Made by a program: the position numbers and the translations under genes. This document shows, piece after piece, positions 40,679 to 49,650 of a stretch of DNA of 64,000 bases. How positions within the stretch are numbered: position 1 is the first letter of the stretch; each line of letters opens with the position of its first letter. Source of the DNA: Pseudomonas fluorescens (GTDB lineage: Bacteria; Pseudomonadota; Gammaproteobacteria; Pseudomonadales; Pseudomonadaceae); NCBI RefSeq assembly GCF_001708445.1, contig NZ_CP015637.1:558001-622000 (forward strand), in the 5' to 3' direction. The notes beneath the pieces were generated by a model, which was not told the origin of the DNA, did not search any database, and saw nothing but the letters and a program-made list of their open reading frames with translations.

Positions 40679-40708
40679 AAAACGCCAGCCTCGTGCTGGC
40701 GTTTTGCT
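40679..40708 (+). terminator. Terminator after ygiQ-family gene
   Basis: AAAACGCCAGC CTCGT GCTGGCGTTTT: an eleven-base stem ending in T and A runs. Confidence 0.9.
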
Positions 40709-40753
40709 TTCTAGGCGGTGGGGAGTCTGTTTGTTAAGGTGGCGGCCATTAAA

Positions 40754-40835
40754 TCGCTATCGGGGGCAAGCTCCCTCCCACATTTTGAATGTATTCACAC
40801 ATCAAGTGTGGGAGGGGGCTTGCCCCCGATAGCGT
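40754..40835. repeat. REP doublet in front of the accessory cassette
   Basis: CGCTATCGGGGGCAAGCTCC...CCCACA (40755-40781) is inverted against TGTGGGAGGGGGCTTGCCCCCGATAGCG (from about 40807). The spacer is short (about 25 bases) and the arms are in the opposite orientation to the doublets after serB and rlmB. Confidence 0.85.
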
Positions 40836-40872
40836 CACTCCAGTTACCACCTCTTCAAGGAAGAACACCCCC

Positions 40873-41793
40873 ATGGGCAACCCCCTGCTCGGCATCGGCA
40901 TGGACTCCAACCGCTCCCAGTTCATGGCGCGCCAGCGCATCGAAAGCCAGATCAACCTGCAGCGCCTGTTCGCCGCCATCGACGCCGACCCCGGTATCGT
41001 CGGCGCGGGGGTGGTGTATGTCGACGCTGACTTCAATGTCATTACCCTGCGCGAATTCAAGCCCATCTGCAGCATCAAGCCCAAGCGCATCATTTTGCGT
41101 GAAGCGCAGAAGTACATTGCGCCAACACAGTTTGCTCAACATGTCGTGAGCAATCCTCGAGAATCGCGACTGATTGGCGAAGCCGTGAATACCGGAATCT
41201 CCTGCTTGGGGGCGGTCATCAGTTGGGCTGCGATCGCCAGTGGAACAATTCTGGTGCCTTTCAGCGCTGGAGCCAGTTCCGTCATCGTTGTAGTGGGGTA
41301 TGCGGCTGCCGGCGCAAGTACGCTTCAGTGTTTCAACGGCATTGCCCGAACAGCGCTGGAAGTCGCCAAACCTGAGGTCAAGGATTCGCTCGACAGTGAA
41401 GGCTGGTACCAGAATGCGTCCATCGTGCTGGACGCCGTATCACTGGCAGGCGTGGGCGCTTCGGCCCTGACGACGGTCAAGCTGGTCAGGGCCGCCAAAG
41501 CATCGACGGGCAAGAGCCTGCGTGATGTGCTTCGCGGTTTGAATCGCCAGGAAAGAGCCAAGCTGACGAAAGAGCTGCTGAGCATCAACCATCCCAGCTT
41601 GACCGCGAAGATGATCAAGTTGAGGCAGGCGTCGGGCGAACTCACCAAGCGTTTCACCCCTACGCAGCTCAAGCACAGCACCACTACCCAGATCAAAGAC
41701 GTCCTGGGCGCAAGCGTTGGGTTTGGCGGGAGTGCCTACTCCGGAAACGTCAACACCATCGCGATTGGACTGTACGAGGAGGTAAGCGAATGA
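40873..41793 (+). CDS. Unknown protein with hydrophobic hairpin; candidate membrane-active effector
   Basis: I do not recognise this 306-residue protein. ATG at 40873 has AAGGAAGA eight bases upstream; the frame is open further back through the REP element, which is unlikely to be coding. Residues 1-70 are hydrophilic with MARQRIESQINLQRLFAAIDADPGIVGAGVVYVDADFNVITL. Residues of about 108-127 and 133-155 form a strong hydrophobic hairpin (ISCLGAVISWAAIASGTILVPF / SSVIVVVGYAAAGAS), 183-203 is another hydrophobic helix, and the C-terminus is Gly/Ser rich (DVLGASVGFGGSAYSG). There is no signal peptide. It is coupled by an ATGA overlap to a small polytopic membrane protein. That layout resembles a pore-forming toxin with immunity partners, but this is inference from architecture only. 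Confidence 0.55.
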   Translation: MGNPLLGIGMDSNRSQFMARQRIESQINLQRLFAAIDADPGIVGAGVVYVDADFNVITLREFKPICSIKPKRIILREAQKYIAPTQFAQHVVSNPRESRLIGEAVNTGISCLGAVISWAAIASGTILVPFSAGASSVIVVVGYAAAGASTLQCFNGIARTALEVAKPEVKDSLDSEGWYQNASIVLDAVSLAGVGASALTTVKLVRAAKASTGKSLRDVLRGLNRQERAKLTKELLSINHPSLTAKMIKLRQASGELTKRFTPTQLKHSTTTQIKDVLGASVGFGGSAYSGNVNTIAIGLYEEVSE

Positions 41794-42248
41794 GCGAATT
41801 GATGACGCTACGCGACTTTTTCAGACAATACTTTCTGACGTTTATGGGCGGCGTATTTGCTGCGTGTTTTTCTTTGGCGTTGGCTGTGGCGCTGGCGTTC
41901 ATCACCTATTTTCGTGATGCGCCGATGGCTCAAGTGGGGCTCAAGATCATGTCTGCCGGGGCGCTGCTCATTCTGTTGACGGTCCATAGCAACTTTATGA
42001 TTTTGCGGGGGCGACCCTCCTGGGTGTGGGTAATGGTCGGTATCTATGTCGCCTGTCTACTGTTTGTAGTTCCGATGGTTCAATTCCAGCCTCACAAAGT
42101 CCTTTATGGGTTGGCGCTGTTATTCCCATTGCTTGGATTATTGACACTTAACAGCAAGGTTCAACGAGAGATGCGCACGAAACTCGTGGGAATCCGTCGC
42201 ATTCGGCAGGCGGTTAAATCAACCGTCAGATCGAGTAGTCGCATGTGA
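41790..42248 (+). CDS. Small polytopic membrane protein, candidate immunity protein (AT-rich)
   Basis: The 152-residue protein has four hydrophobic helices (about residues 14-36, 46-66, 72-92 and 98-116) and a basic C-terminal tail (NSKVQREMRTKLVGIRRIRQAVKSTVRSSSRM). The ATG overlaps the previous stop (ATGA). By hand count, 60-base blocks at 41821, 42061 and 42121 contain 27, 28 and 26 G/C, about 45 percent, against about 63-65 percent in blocks at 40921 and 40981: this suggests a different origin. The end (LFPLLGLLTLNSKVQREMRTKLVGIRRIRQAV) is clearly homologous to the next gene's end. Its function is unknown; an immunity or membrane-partner role is inferred. Confidence 0.6.
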   Translation: MSELMTLRDFFRQYFLTFMGGVFAACFSLALAVALAFITYFRDAPMAQVGLKIMSAGALLILLTVHSNFMILRGRPSWVWVMVGIYVACLLFVVPMVQFQPHKVLYGLALLFPLLGLLTLNSKVQREMRTKLVGIRRIRQAVKSTVRSSSRM

Positions 42249-42541
42249 AGGCGCCGCCTTCGATAAACGGTTTCCTCGCGCGCTATTTCCCGGTCTTCAT
42301 GGGGACGATTTTCATGGCGATCTTCTCCGGCTCAGCCTCGTTTTCCATGGCTGGCGTGACCTATTTGCGCGGTCTTGATCCCGCGCTCAAGGCCAACTAT
42401 TCAGTAGGCGCGATCCTGGTGCTGTTTCCGTTGCTGGGCTTGCTGTTGCTCAACAGCAAGCGCCACCGCGAAATGCGCCAAAAGCTGCTGGAAATTCGCC
42501 GCCTTAAAGAAGCCGTGATCGCCAAGCACAAGGCTCGCTGA
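42245..42541 (+). CDS. Small membrane protein, shorter paralogue of the preceding gene
   Basis: The 98-residue protein starts with GTG at 42245 in a GTGA overlap with the previous stop. It shares with its neighbour the N-terminal motif (Y-F-x-x-F-M-G) and the C-terminal block LFPLLGLLLLNSKRHREMRQKLLEIRRLKEAV. It lacks the two central helices, about 50 residues, so it has two membrane helices rather than four. The block at 42301-42360 has 36 of 60 G/C, close to the local average and unlike its paralogue. It may be a duplicated and trimmed copy, or a distinct subunit. Confidence 0.6.
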   Translation: MKAPPSINGFLARYFPVFMGTIFMAIFSGSASFSMAGVTYLRGLDPALKANYSVGAILVLFPLLGLLLLNSKRHREMRQKLLEIRRLKEAVIAKHKAR

Positions 42542-42728
42542 CTGGGTAGATTCACCACCCCTCCTCACACGGGCGCCACAAATATGTGCAACCCTCGCAC
42601 CAGGGCGCACACGTTGGCGCCGTTTTGGTGCTGTACTGCACCGGGTCTTACGATAAAGCGCAATGACCGCCGCTCTGGCATAAGTCTTGCGCGCGTTGTG
42701 TCCATGCCCTGGCTCGCAGGAGGCCGCC

Positions 42729-45700
42729 GTGTCGATTCATGTCGCGTTGCACCATGTTACGCATTACCGCTACGACCGCGCGGTCGAACTCGGCCCACAG
42801 ATCGTGCGTCTGCGCCCGGCTGCCCATAGCCGCACGCGGATTTTGTCCTACGCTCTCAAAGTGCTGCCCGAGCAGCATTTCATCAATTGGCAGCAGGACC
42901 CCCAGGGCAATTACCTGGCGCGCCTGGTGTTCCCGGAAAAAACCGATGAACTGCGCATCGAAGTCGACCTGGTCGCCGAGATGGCGGTGTTCAACCCGTT
43001 CGACTTTTTCCTTGAGCCCTACGCCGAAAAAATCCCCTTCAGCTACGCCGCCGATGAGCAGCGTGAGCTGGCGCCGTACCTGGAAACCTTGCCGCTGACG
43101 CCGAAGTTTGCCGCCTACTTGGCGGGTATCGACCGCACGCCGTTGCCGGCCGTTGATTTCCTGGTGGGCCTCAACCAGCGCCTGGCCGCCGACATCGGCT
43201 ACCTGATCCGCATGGAACCAGGTGTGCAAACCCCGGAATTCACCCTGGAAAACGCTTCCGGCTCCTGCCGTGATTCGGCCTGGCTGCTGGTGCAACTGTT
43301 GCGCAACCTCGGTTTGGCGGCGCGGTTTGTGTCCGGTTATCTGATCCAGCTGACCGCCGACGTCAAAGCCCTCGACGGCCCCTCCGGCACCGAAGTCGAC
43401 TTCACCGACCTGCACGCTTGGTGCGAAGTGTATTTGCCCGGTGCCGGCTGGATCGGCCTGGATGCCACCTCCGGGTTGTTCGCCGGTGAAGGGCATATCC
43501 CATTGGCCTGTAGTCCTGATCCATCGTCTGCTGCGCCGATCAGCGGGCTGGTGGAACCCTGCGAGTGCGAATTCACCCATGAAATGTCGGTGGAGCGCAT
43601 CTGGGAAGCGCCACGGGTGACCAAGCCCTACACCGAAGAGCAATGGCTGGCGATCCAGGCCCTGGGCCGGCAGATCGATGGCGACCTGCTCAAGGATGAT
43701 GTGCGCCTGACCATGGGCGGCGAGCCGACCTTCGTTTCCATCGACGATCCTGATGGCGCCGAGTGGAACACCGCGGCTCTCGGGCCGGACAAGCGTCGCT
43801 TGTCCGCCGAGCTGTTCCAGCGCATGCGCAAGCACTACGCACCCAAGGGGCTGGTGCACTTCGGCCAGGGCAAGTGGTACCCCGGCGAGCAATTGCCGCG
43901 CTGGTCGCTTAACTGCTATTGGCGCCGTGACGGCGTGCCCATCTGGCACAACAGCGCGCTGATTGCCGACGAACAACAGGACTACGGCGCCGATGGCGCA
44001 TTGGCTGGGCGCTTCCTCGCCAGTGTCGCCGAACGCCTCAAGCTGCCGGCACGCTTTGTGTTCCCGGCCTATGAAGACAATTTCTACTACCTGTGGCGCG
44101 AAGGTGCGTTGCCGCAAAACGTCACCGCCCAGGACCCGCGCCTGAGCGACGACCTGGAGCGCGAACGCCTGCGCAAGGTGTTCAGCCAGGGCCTGGATAA
44201 AGTCATCGGCCAAGTGCTGCCGCTGGCGCGCACGGCGGCCAATGACCGCTGGCAGAGCGGGCGCTGGTACCTGCGCGATAACCATTGCCGCCTGGTGCCG
44301 GGGGATTCGCCGTTGGGCTATCGCCTGCCGTTGGCCTCGCAGCCGTGGGTGACGGCGGCGGAGTATCCGTTCGTGCACCCGACTGACCCGAACCAGGATC
44401 AGCCGGAGTTGCCGACCAGCGCCCAACTGCAAAGCCATGGCGAACCGGCGCCGAGCGACGAGCGCGTGCCGAAGATCGATGAGTCTGCCGACTGGCTGAC
44501 CCGCACCGCTCTGTGCGCCGAAGCGCGGGAAGGGCGCCTGTACCTGTTCATGCCGCCATTGGAGCGGGTCGAGGACTACCTGGAGTTGGTCGCCGCCATT
44601 GAAGCCACCGCCGAAGAGCTGCATTGCCCGGTGTTGCTGGAAGGCTACGAGCCACCGTTCGATATGCGCCTGAGCAACTTCCGCGTCACGCCGGACCCGG
44701 GTGTGATTGAGGTCAACGTGCAGCCGTCCGCCACTTGGGACGAATTGGTGGAACGTACCGAATTCCTCTACGAGGAGGCGCGGCAAACCCGCCTGACCAC
44801 CGAGAAGTTCATGATCGACGGCCGCCACACCGGCACCGGCGGTGGCAACCATTTTGTACTGGGCGGCGCGACGCCCAAGGATTCGCCGTTCCTGCGCCGG
44901 CCCGACCTGCTACGCAGCCTGATCAGCTACTGGCATAACCACCCCTCGCTGTCGTACCTGTTTTCCGGCCTGTTTATCGGTCCGACTTCCCAGGCACCGC
45001 GGGTGGATGAAGCGCGCAACGATGCGCTGTATGAGCTGGAAATCGCCTTCGCCCAAATGCCCCAGCCCGGTGAAGAATGCCCGCCGTGGTTGGTGGACCG
45101 CCTGCTGCGCAACCTGTTGATCGACGTGACGGGCAACACCCACCGCGCCGAATTCTGTATCGACAAGCTCTACTCGCCGGACGGTGCCACTGGCCGCCTG
45201 GGCCTGCTGGAATTGCGCGCCTTTGAAATGCCGCCCCACGCACGCATGAGCCTGACCCAGCAATTGCTGCTGCGGGCCTTGGTGGCGCGTTTCTGGCGTG
45301 AACCCTATGCGCCGCCGAAACTGGCGCGCTGGGGCACTGAGTTGCATGACCGTTTCCTGTTGCCGCACTTTATCGAGCAGGATTTTGCCGACGTAATCGT
45401 CGAGTTGAACGCCGCCGGTTACCCGTTGCGGGCCGAATGGTTCGCCGCACACCTGGAGTTCCGCTTCCCCAAGGTCGGCGATTACGCCGTCAGCGGGATC
45501 GAACTGGAACTGCGCCAGGCCTTGGAACCCTGGCATGTGCTGGGCGAAGAGGGCGCGGCGGGCGGCACGGTGCGTTATGTGGACTCGTCCCTTGAGCGCC
45601 TGCAGGTCAAACTGACCGGGCTGGCGCCGCAACGTTACCTGCTGACCTGCAATGGCATTCCGGTGCCGTTGCAAGCTACCGGACGGGTGGGTGAGTTTGT

Positions 45701-46019
45701 CGCCGGCGTGCGTTACCGCGCCTGGCAACCGGCCAACTGCCTGCAACCGACCATCCCGGTGCATGCGCCGTTGGTGTTCGACCTGCTCGACACCTGGATG
45801 CAGCGCTCGCTGGGCGGCTGCCAGTACCATGTCGCGCATCCGGGCGGGCGTAACTACGACAGCTTGCCGGTGAATGCCAATGAGGCGGAGAGCCGGCGCA
45901 TGGCGCGGTTCTTCCGTCTCGGCCATACACCAGGAAAGCTCCCCGTGCCGAGTGTTGTGATCAATGACGAATTCCCGATGACCTTGGATCTGCGGCGTCA
46001 CCCCAATAATAATGACTGA
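42729..46019 (+). CDS. Transglutaminase-like / DUF2126 protein
   Basis: This is a large cytoplasmic protein of 1096 residues. GTG at 42729 has GGAGG upstream and begins the conserved N-terminus SIHVALHHVTHYRYDRAVELGPQ. The first 260 residues form a bacterial transglutaminase N-domain and core with the catalytic triad Cys180 (GSCRDSAWLL), His229 (DLHAWCEVY) and Asp245 (WIGLDAT). The remaining 800 residues match DUF2126, with CMGGEPTFVSIDD-like sequence (MGGEPTFVSIDD), TGTGGGNHFVLGGATP and LLELRAFEMPPHARMS. Family knowledge places such proteins next to circularly permuted ATP-grasp and alpha-E proteins, as here. The reaction is unknown: peptide-bond making or breaking on an unidentified small peptide is predicted. 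Confidence 0.9.
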   Translation: MSIHVALHHVTHYRYDRAVELGPQIVRLRPAAHSRTRILSYALKVLPEQHFINWQQDPQGNYLARLVFPEKTDELRIEVDLVAEMAVFNPFDFFLEPYAEKIPFSYAADEQRELAPYLETLPLTPKFAAYLAGIDRTPLPAVDFLVGLNQRLAADIGYLIRMEPGVQTPEFTLENASGSCRDSAWLLVQLLRNLGLAARFVSGYLIQLTADVKALDGPSGTEVDFTDLHAWCEVYLPGAGWIGLDATSGLFAGEGHIPLACSPDPSSAAPISGLVEPCECEFTHEMSVERIWEAPRVTKPYTEEQWLAIQALGRQIDGDLLKDDVRLTMGGEPTFVSIDDPDGAEWNTAALGPDKRRLSAELFQRMRKHYAPKGLVHFGQGKWYPGEQLPRWSLNCYWRRDGVPIWHNSALIADEQQDYGADGALAGRFLASVAERLKLPARFVFPAYEDNFYYLWREGALPQNVTAQDPRLSDDLERERLRKVFSQGLDKVIGQVLPLARTAANDRWQSGRWYLRDNHCRLVPGDSPLGYRLPLASQPWVTAAEYPFVHPTDPNQDQPELPTSAQLQSHGEPAPSDERVPKIDESADWLTRTALCAEAREGRLYLFMPPLERVEDYLELVAAIEATAEELHCPVLLEGYEPPFDMRLSNFRVTPDPGVIEVNVQPSATWDELVERTEFLYEEARQTRLTTEKFMIDGRHTGTGGGNHFVLGGATPKDSPFLRRPDLLRSLISYWHNHPSLSYLFSGLFIGPTSQAPRVDEARNDALYELEIAFAQMPQPGEECPPWLVDRLLRNLLIDVTGNTHRAEFCIDKLYSPDGATGRLGLLELRAFEMPPHARMSLTQQLLLRALVARFWREPYAPPKLARWGTELHDRFLLPHFIEQDFADVIVELNAAGYPLRAEWFAAHLEFRFPKVGDYAVSGIELELRQALEPWHVLGEEGAAGGTVRYVDSSLERLQVKLTGLAPQRYLLTCNGIPVPLQATGRVGEFVAGVRYRAWQPANCLQPTIPVHAPLVFDLLDTWMQRSLGGCQYHVAHPGGRNYDSLPVNANEAESRRMARFFRLGHTPGKLPVPSVVINDEFPMTLDLRRHPNNND

Positions 46020-46030
46020 ATGCGATCCAA

Positions 46031-46122
46031 ATGTATGAGGGAGCGTGCTCCCGATTGCGGTGAGTCAGCCGATACCTAGGTTGACTGACCCGCCGCGATC
46101 GGGAGTAAGCCCCCTCCCACAG
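46031..46122. repeat. Degenerate REP doublet
   Basis: ATGAGGGAGCGTGCTCCCGATTGCGG is inverted against CCGCGATCGGGAGTAAGCCCCCTCCCAC; several mismatches to the main family. Confidence 0.7.
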
Positions 46123-46178
46123 GGATTTGCAGTGTTTGTTAGGTTAATCTGAGCCCCCTTGCCTCTGCCGAGCGTTCC

Positions 46179-48665
46179 ATGCCCGATTTGCTCGACCAAT
46201 ACCCGCTGACTGCGGGCACTTATCACGAACTCCTGGATGACAGCGGCGCGGTGCGTGCCCATTGGCGGCGCCTGCTTGATCACCTGCAACGCAGTACGCC
46301 CGCGCAGTTGGCCCAGCGCCAGGCGCTGCTGACCCGGCAGATCCAGGAAAACGGCGTGACCTACAACGTCTACGCCGACCCCAAGGGTGCCGATCGCCCG
46401 TGGGAGCTGGACCTGCTGCCCCATGTACTGGCGGCTGATGAATGGCAGCACTTGTCGGCCGGTATCGCCCAGCGTGCACGCCTTCTCAATGCGGTGCTGG
46501 CCGATCTGTATGGCCCGCAACGCCTGATCAAGGAAGGCCTGCTGCCGGCCGAGCTGGTGTTCGGGCATAACAACTTCCTGTGGCCGTGCCAGGGCATCCA
46601 GCCGCCCGACGGTGCGTTCCTGCACCTGTATGCCGTGGACCTGGCGCGAACCCCGGATGGCCGCTGGTGGGTCACCGCCGACCGTACGCAGGCACCCTCG
46701 GGTGCCGGTTATGCGCTGGAAAACCGCACCATTGTGTCCCGCGCTTTCCCGGATCTGTACCGCGACTTGCAGGTGCAGCACCTCACGGGCTTCTTCCGTA
46801 CGCTCCAGGAAACCCTGGCGCGCCAGGCGCCGAGTGACAGCCAGCCGCCGCTGATCGTGCTGCTCACCCCAGGCCGGTTCAACGAAAGCTATTTTGAACA
46901 CTTGTACCTGGCGCGCCAGCTGGGCTATCCATTGGTGGAAGGCGGCGACCTCACGGTGCGCGACAGCACGGTGTTCCTCAAAACCCTCAGCGGCCTGCGC
47001 CGGGTACACGCGATCATGCGTCGTCTCGATGACGATTTCTGCGACCCGCTGGAGCTGCGCACCGACTCTGCCCTTGGCGTGCCCGGCCTGCTCGACGCCG
47101 TGCGTCAGGGCAATGTACTGGTGGCCAATGCCTTGGGCAGTGGTGTGCTGGAGTCGCCGGGTCTGCTTGGCTTCCTGCCGAAGATCAATGAATTTCTGTT
47201 CGGTGAAGAACTGATCCTGCCGTCCATCGCCACGTGGTGGTGCGGGGAGGCGCCCGTGCTGGCCGAAGCCTTGGAGAAGCTGCCCGAGCTGCTGATCAAG
47301 CCGGCGTTTCCATCGCAGAGTTTTGCCCCGGTCTTCGGTCGCGACCTGGACGACGAACAACGCCAGGCCCTGGCCGAACGCATGCGCGCGAGGCCTTATG
47401 CGTATGTCGCCCAGGAGCTGGCGCAATTGTCCCAGGCGCCGGTATGGCACACCGTGGATGACCACCTGCAACACCGCGCCATCGGCATGCGTGTGTATGC
47501 CGTCGCCAGCGAAGACGGCTACCGCGTGCTGCCGGGTGGCCTGACCCGCGTGGCTGCCGAGGCCGATGCCGAAGTGGTCTCGATGCAGCGCGGTGGCGCG
47601 AGCAAGGACACCTGGGTGCTCGGTGAGCGCGCTGCTGGTGGTGAACATTGGCGCGCCCAACGCGCCATTGGTGCCCATGACCTGGTTCGCCGCGATCCGT
47701 ACCTGCCTTCGCGTGTGGTGGAAAACCTGTTCTGGTTCGGCCGCTATTGCGAGCGCTGCGATGACAGCGCGCGCTGGTTGCGTATCGTGTTGGCGCGCTA
47801 TGTCGACGGCGACGATCCGCTGGCACTGCGGGCGGCGGTTGAGTTGGGTGAGAACCTGCACCTGCTGCCGGAGGAGGGCGAACTGCCCGAGCGTTTGCAG
47901 GCGGCCTTGCTCGGCGATGATTGGCCATCGAGCCTGCGCGCCAACCTGCAACGCTTGCAGTGGGCGGCGTCTCAGGTGCGCGGCAAGTTGTCCCGGGAAA
48001 ACTGGCAGGCGCTGGTGGAGTTGCAGCGCGAAGCCCTGGAGCTGGAAAGCGAGAGCCCTGACTTTGGTGAGTTGCTGGATTTCCTCAACCGCCTGGTGAT
48101 GTCCCTGGCGGCGCTGTCCGGGTTTGCCCTGGACGACATGACCCGCGACGAAGGTTGGCGTTTCTTGATGATGGGCCGGCGCATCGAGCGCCTGCAATTT
48201 CTCAGCAGCAGCTTGGCGGCGTTCCTGCGTGGCGTGGCGGTGTTCGATCAGGCGGGGCTGGAATGGTTGCTGGAACTGGGCAACAGCAGCATCACCTATC
48301 GCTCGCGCTACCTGGCGGTGCCGCAGCTGATCCCGGTGCTGGACTTGTTGCTGCTGGACGAGCAGAACCCCCATGCGGTGCTGTTCCAACTGAAACTGGT
48401 CAGCCGCACCTTGCGTCGCCTCAACGACGACTTCGGCGTACCCCGGGAAACCGGTCTGGCACCCTTGGTGGAGCGCCTCGCGCGGTTCGACCTGAGCTGC
48501 CTGGAGAACCCGCTGTTTGGCGAGCCCAGCGTGCGTGCCGCGCTGGATGGCCTGGCCGACCTGCTGCAAGCGGTGGCCGATGAGAGTGGGCAAGTGTCGG
48601 ATCGCATGGCCTTGCGCCATTTTGCCCATGTAGATGATGTCAGCCAGCAAACGGTGTCGGTGTGA
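46179..48665 (+). CDS. Circularly permuted ATP-grasp protein fused to alpha-E domain
   Basis: The 828-residue protein starts MPDLLDQYPLTAGTYHELLDDSG. Residues of about 1-480 are a circularly permuted type 2 ATP-grasp domain (DUF404/DUF407): QENGVTYNVYADPKG, RPWELDLLPHVL, FGHNNFLWPCQGIQPPDGAFLHLYAVDLARTPDG, RTQAPSGAGYALENRTI and ANALGSGVLESPGLLGFLPKINEFL. Residues of about 510-815 are an alpha-E (DUF403) helical domain (RVVENLFWFGRYCERCDDSARWLRIVLARY, MGRRIERLQFLSSSLAAFL). In many bacteria the two parts are separate genes, so the fusion supports joint action. ATP-grasp enzymes join a carboxylate to an amine using ATP; the substrate here is unknown. Its stop overlaps the next start (TGATG). Confidence 0.9.
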   Translation: MPDLLDQYPLTAGTYHELLDDSGAVRAHWRRLLDHLQRSTPAQLAQRQALLTRQIQENGVTYNVYADPKGADRPWELDLLPHVLAADEWQHLSAGIAQRARLLNAVLADLYGPQRLIKEGLLPAELVFGHNNFLWPCQGIQPPDGAFLHLYAVDLARTPDGRWWVTADRTQAPSGAGYALENRTIVSRAFPDLYRDLQVQHLTGFFRTLQETLARQAPSDSQPPLIVLLTPGRFNESYFEHLYLARQLGYPLVEGGDLTVRDSTVFLKTLSGLRRVHAIMRRLDDDFCDPLELRTDSALGVPGLLDAVRQGNVLVANALGSGVLESPGLLGFLPKINEFLFGEELILPSIATWWCGEAPVLAEALEKLPELLIKPAFPSQSFAPVFGRDLDDEQRQALAERMRARPYAYVAQELAQLSQAPVWHTVDDHLQHRAIGMRVYAVASEDGYRVLPGGLTRVAAEADAEVVSMQRGGASKDTWVLGERAAGGEHWRAQRAIGAHDLVRRDPYLPSRVVENLFWFGRYCERCDDSARWLRIVLARYVDGDDPLALRAAVELGENLHLLPEEGELPERLQAALLGDDWPSSLRANLQRLQWAASQVRGKLSRENWQALVELQREALELESESPDFGELLDFLNRLVMSLAALSGFALDDMTRDEGWRFLMMGRRIERLQFLSSSLAAFLRGVAVFDQAGLEWLLELGNSSITYRSRYLAVPQLIPVLDLLLLDEQNPHAVLFQLKLVSRTLRRLNDDFGVPRETGLAPLVERLARFDLSCLENPLFGEPSVRAALDGLADLLQAVADESGQVSDRMALRHFAHVDDVSQQTVSV

Positions 48666-49555
48666 TGAGTGCGCGCTATCAGATTTTCCACGATACCCAT
48701 TACCACTACGACAGCCCGGTGTCCCTGGCCCAGCAGCTGGCGCACCTGTGGCCCCGGCCCTGCGCCTGGCAGCGTTGCAGCGCGCAGCAGTTGGACATCA
48801 GCCCGGAGCCGACGTCGCGGCGCGATGAGTTGGACGTGTTCGGCAACCCGATCACCCGCCTGGCCTTCGAGCGCCCCCACGATGAATTGCTGGTGAACGC
48901 CTCGCTGACCGTCGAAGTGCTGGCGCGGCCGGTGCTGGATTTCCAGGCGTCGCCGGCCTGGGACCAGACCCGCGACAGCTTGACCTACAGCAGCCAGCCG
49001 CTGTCCGGGGAGTTGATTGAAGCCTGCCGCTATCGCTTCGAATCGCCCTACGTGCATTTGAAAAAAACCTTCGTCGAGTTTTCCGAAAGCTGCTTTCCGC
49101 CGGGCCAGCCATTGCTACTGGGCGTGCAGGCGCTGATGGAAAAGATCTTCGATGAATTCACTTTCGATGCCGAAGCGACCCAGGTCGCCACGCCGCTGGT
49201 GGAAGTGCTGGAGCGCCGACGCGGCGTGTGCCAGGACTTCGCCCACCTGATGCTCGCCTGCCTGCGTTCACGGGGCCTGGCGGCGCGCTACATCAGCGGC
49301 TACCTGCTGACCCAGCCGCCACCCGGCCAGCCACGGCTGATCGGCGCCGATGCGTCCCACGCGTGGGTTTCGGTGTATTGCCCGGTTTCGGGCTGGGTGG
49401 ATTTTGACCCGACCAACAATGTGCAGCCGGCACTGGAGCACATCACCCTGGCCTGGGGCCGGGATTTTTCCGATGTGTCGCCGTTGCGGGGGGTGATTCT
49501 GGGGGGCGGGAGCCATGACCCGGAAGTGCGGGTGACGGTGATGCCGCTGGAATGA
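48665..49555 (+). CDS. Transglutaminase family cysteine protease-like protein
   Basis: The 296-residue protein (ATG at 48665 overlapping the previous stop; a GTG one codon earlier is possible) has a bacterial transglutaminase N-domain (YQIFHDTHYHYDSPVSLAQQLAHLWPR) and a transglutaminase core with Cys189 (RRGVCQDFAHLML), His232 (DASHAWVSVYCP) and Asp248 (WVDFDPTNN). It is the second transglutaminase of the operon and is probably a peptidase or amidase partner of the ATP-grasp protein. Confidence 0.9.
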   Translation: MSARYQIFHDTHYHYDSPVSLAQQLAHLWPRPCAWQRCSAQQLDISPEPTSRRDELDVFGNPITRLAFERPHDELLVNASLTVEVLARPVLDFQASPAWDQTRDSLTYSSQPLSGELIEACRYRFESPYVHLKKTFVEFSESCFPPGQPLLLGVQALMEKIFDEFTFDAEATQVATPLVEVLERRRGVCQDFAHLMLACLRSRGLAARYISGYLLTQPPPGQPRLIGADASHAWVSVYCPVSGWVDFDPTNNVQPALEHITLAWGRDFSDVSPLRGVILGGGSHDPEVRVTVMPLE

Positions 49556-49650
49556 TGGGCTGGCAGCAGTCGGGCGGCTTGCCGATACAGGCGTGTCTGG
49601 CAAGCGGGCCTGCTGTGGTATTAGCGGGCTTGTTGTAGCGAGTTGTGGCG

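Noticed and set aside
40789..40872. Upstream extension of the 306-residue unknown protein by 28 codons
   Set aside because: The extension is translated from a REP arm; the ATG at 40873 has a proper ribosome site.
42648..44852. 734-codon open frame antisense to the DUF2126 gene
   Set aside because: No domain, no ribosome site; the sense gene is certain.
46065..48650. 861-codon open frame antisense to the ATP-grasp gene
   Set aside because: It mirrors the real gene's codon structure, has no recognisable domain, and crosses the degenerate REP doublet.
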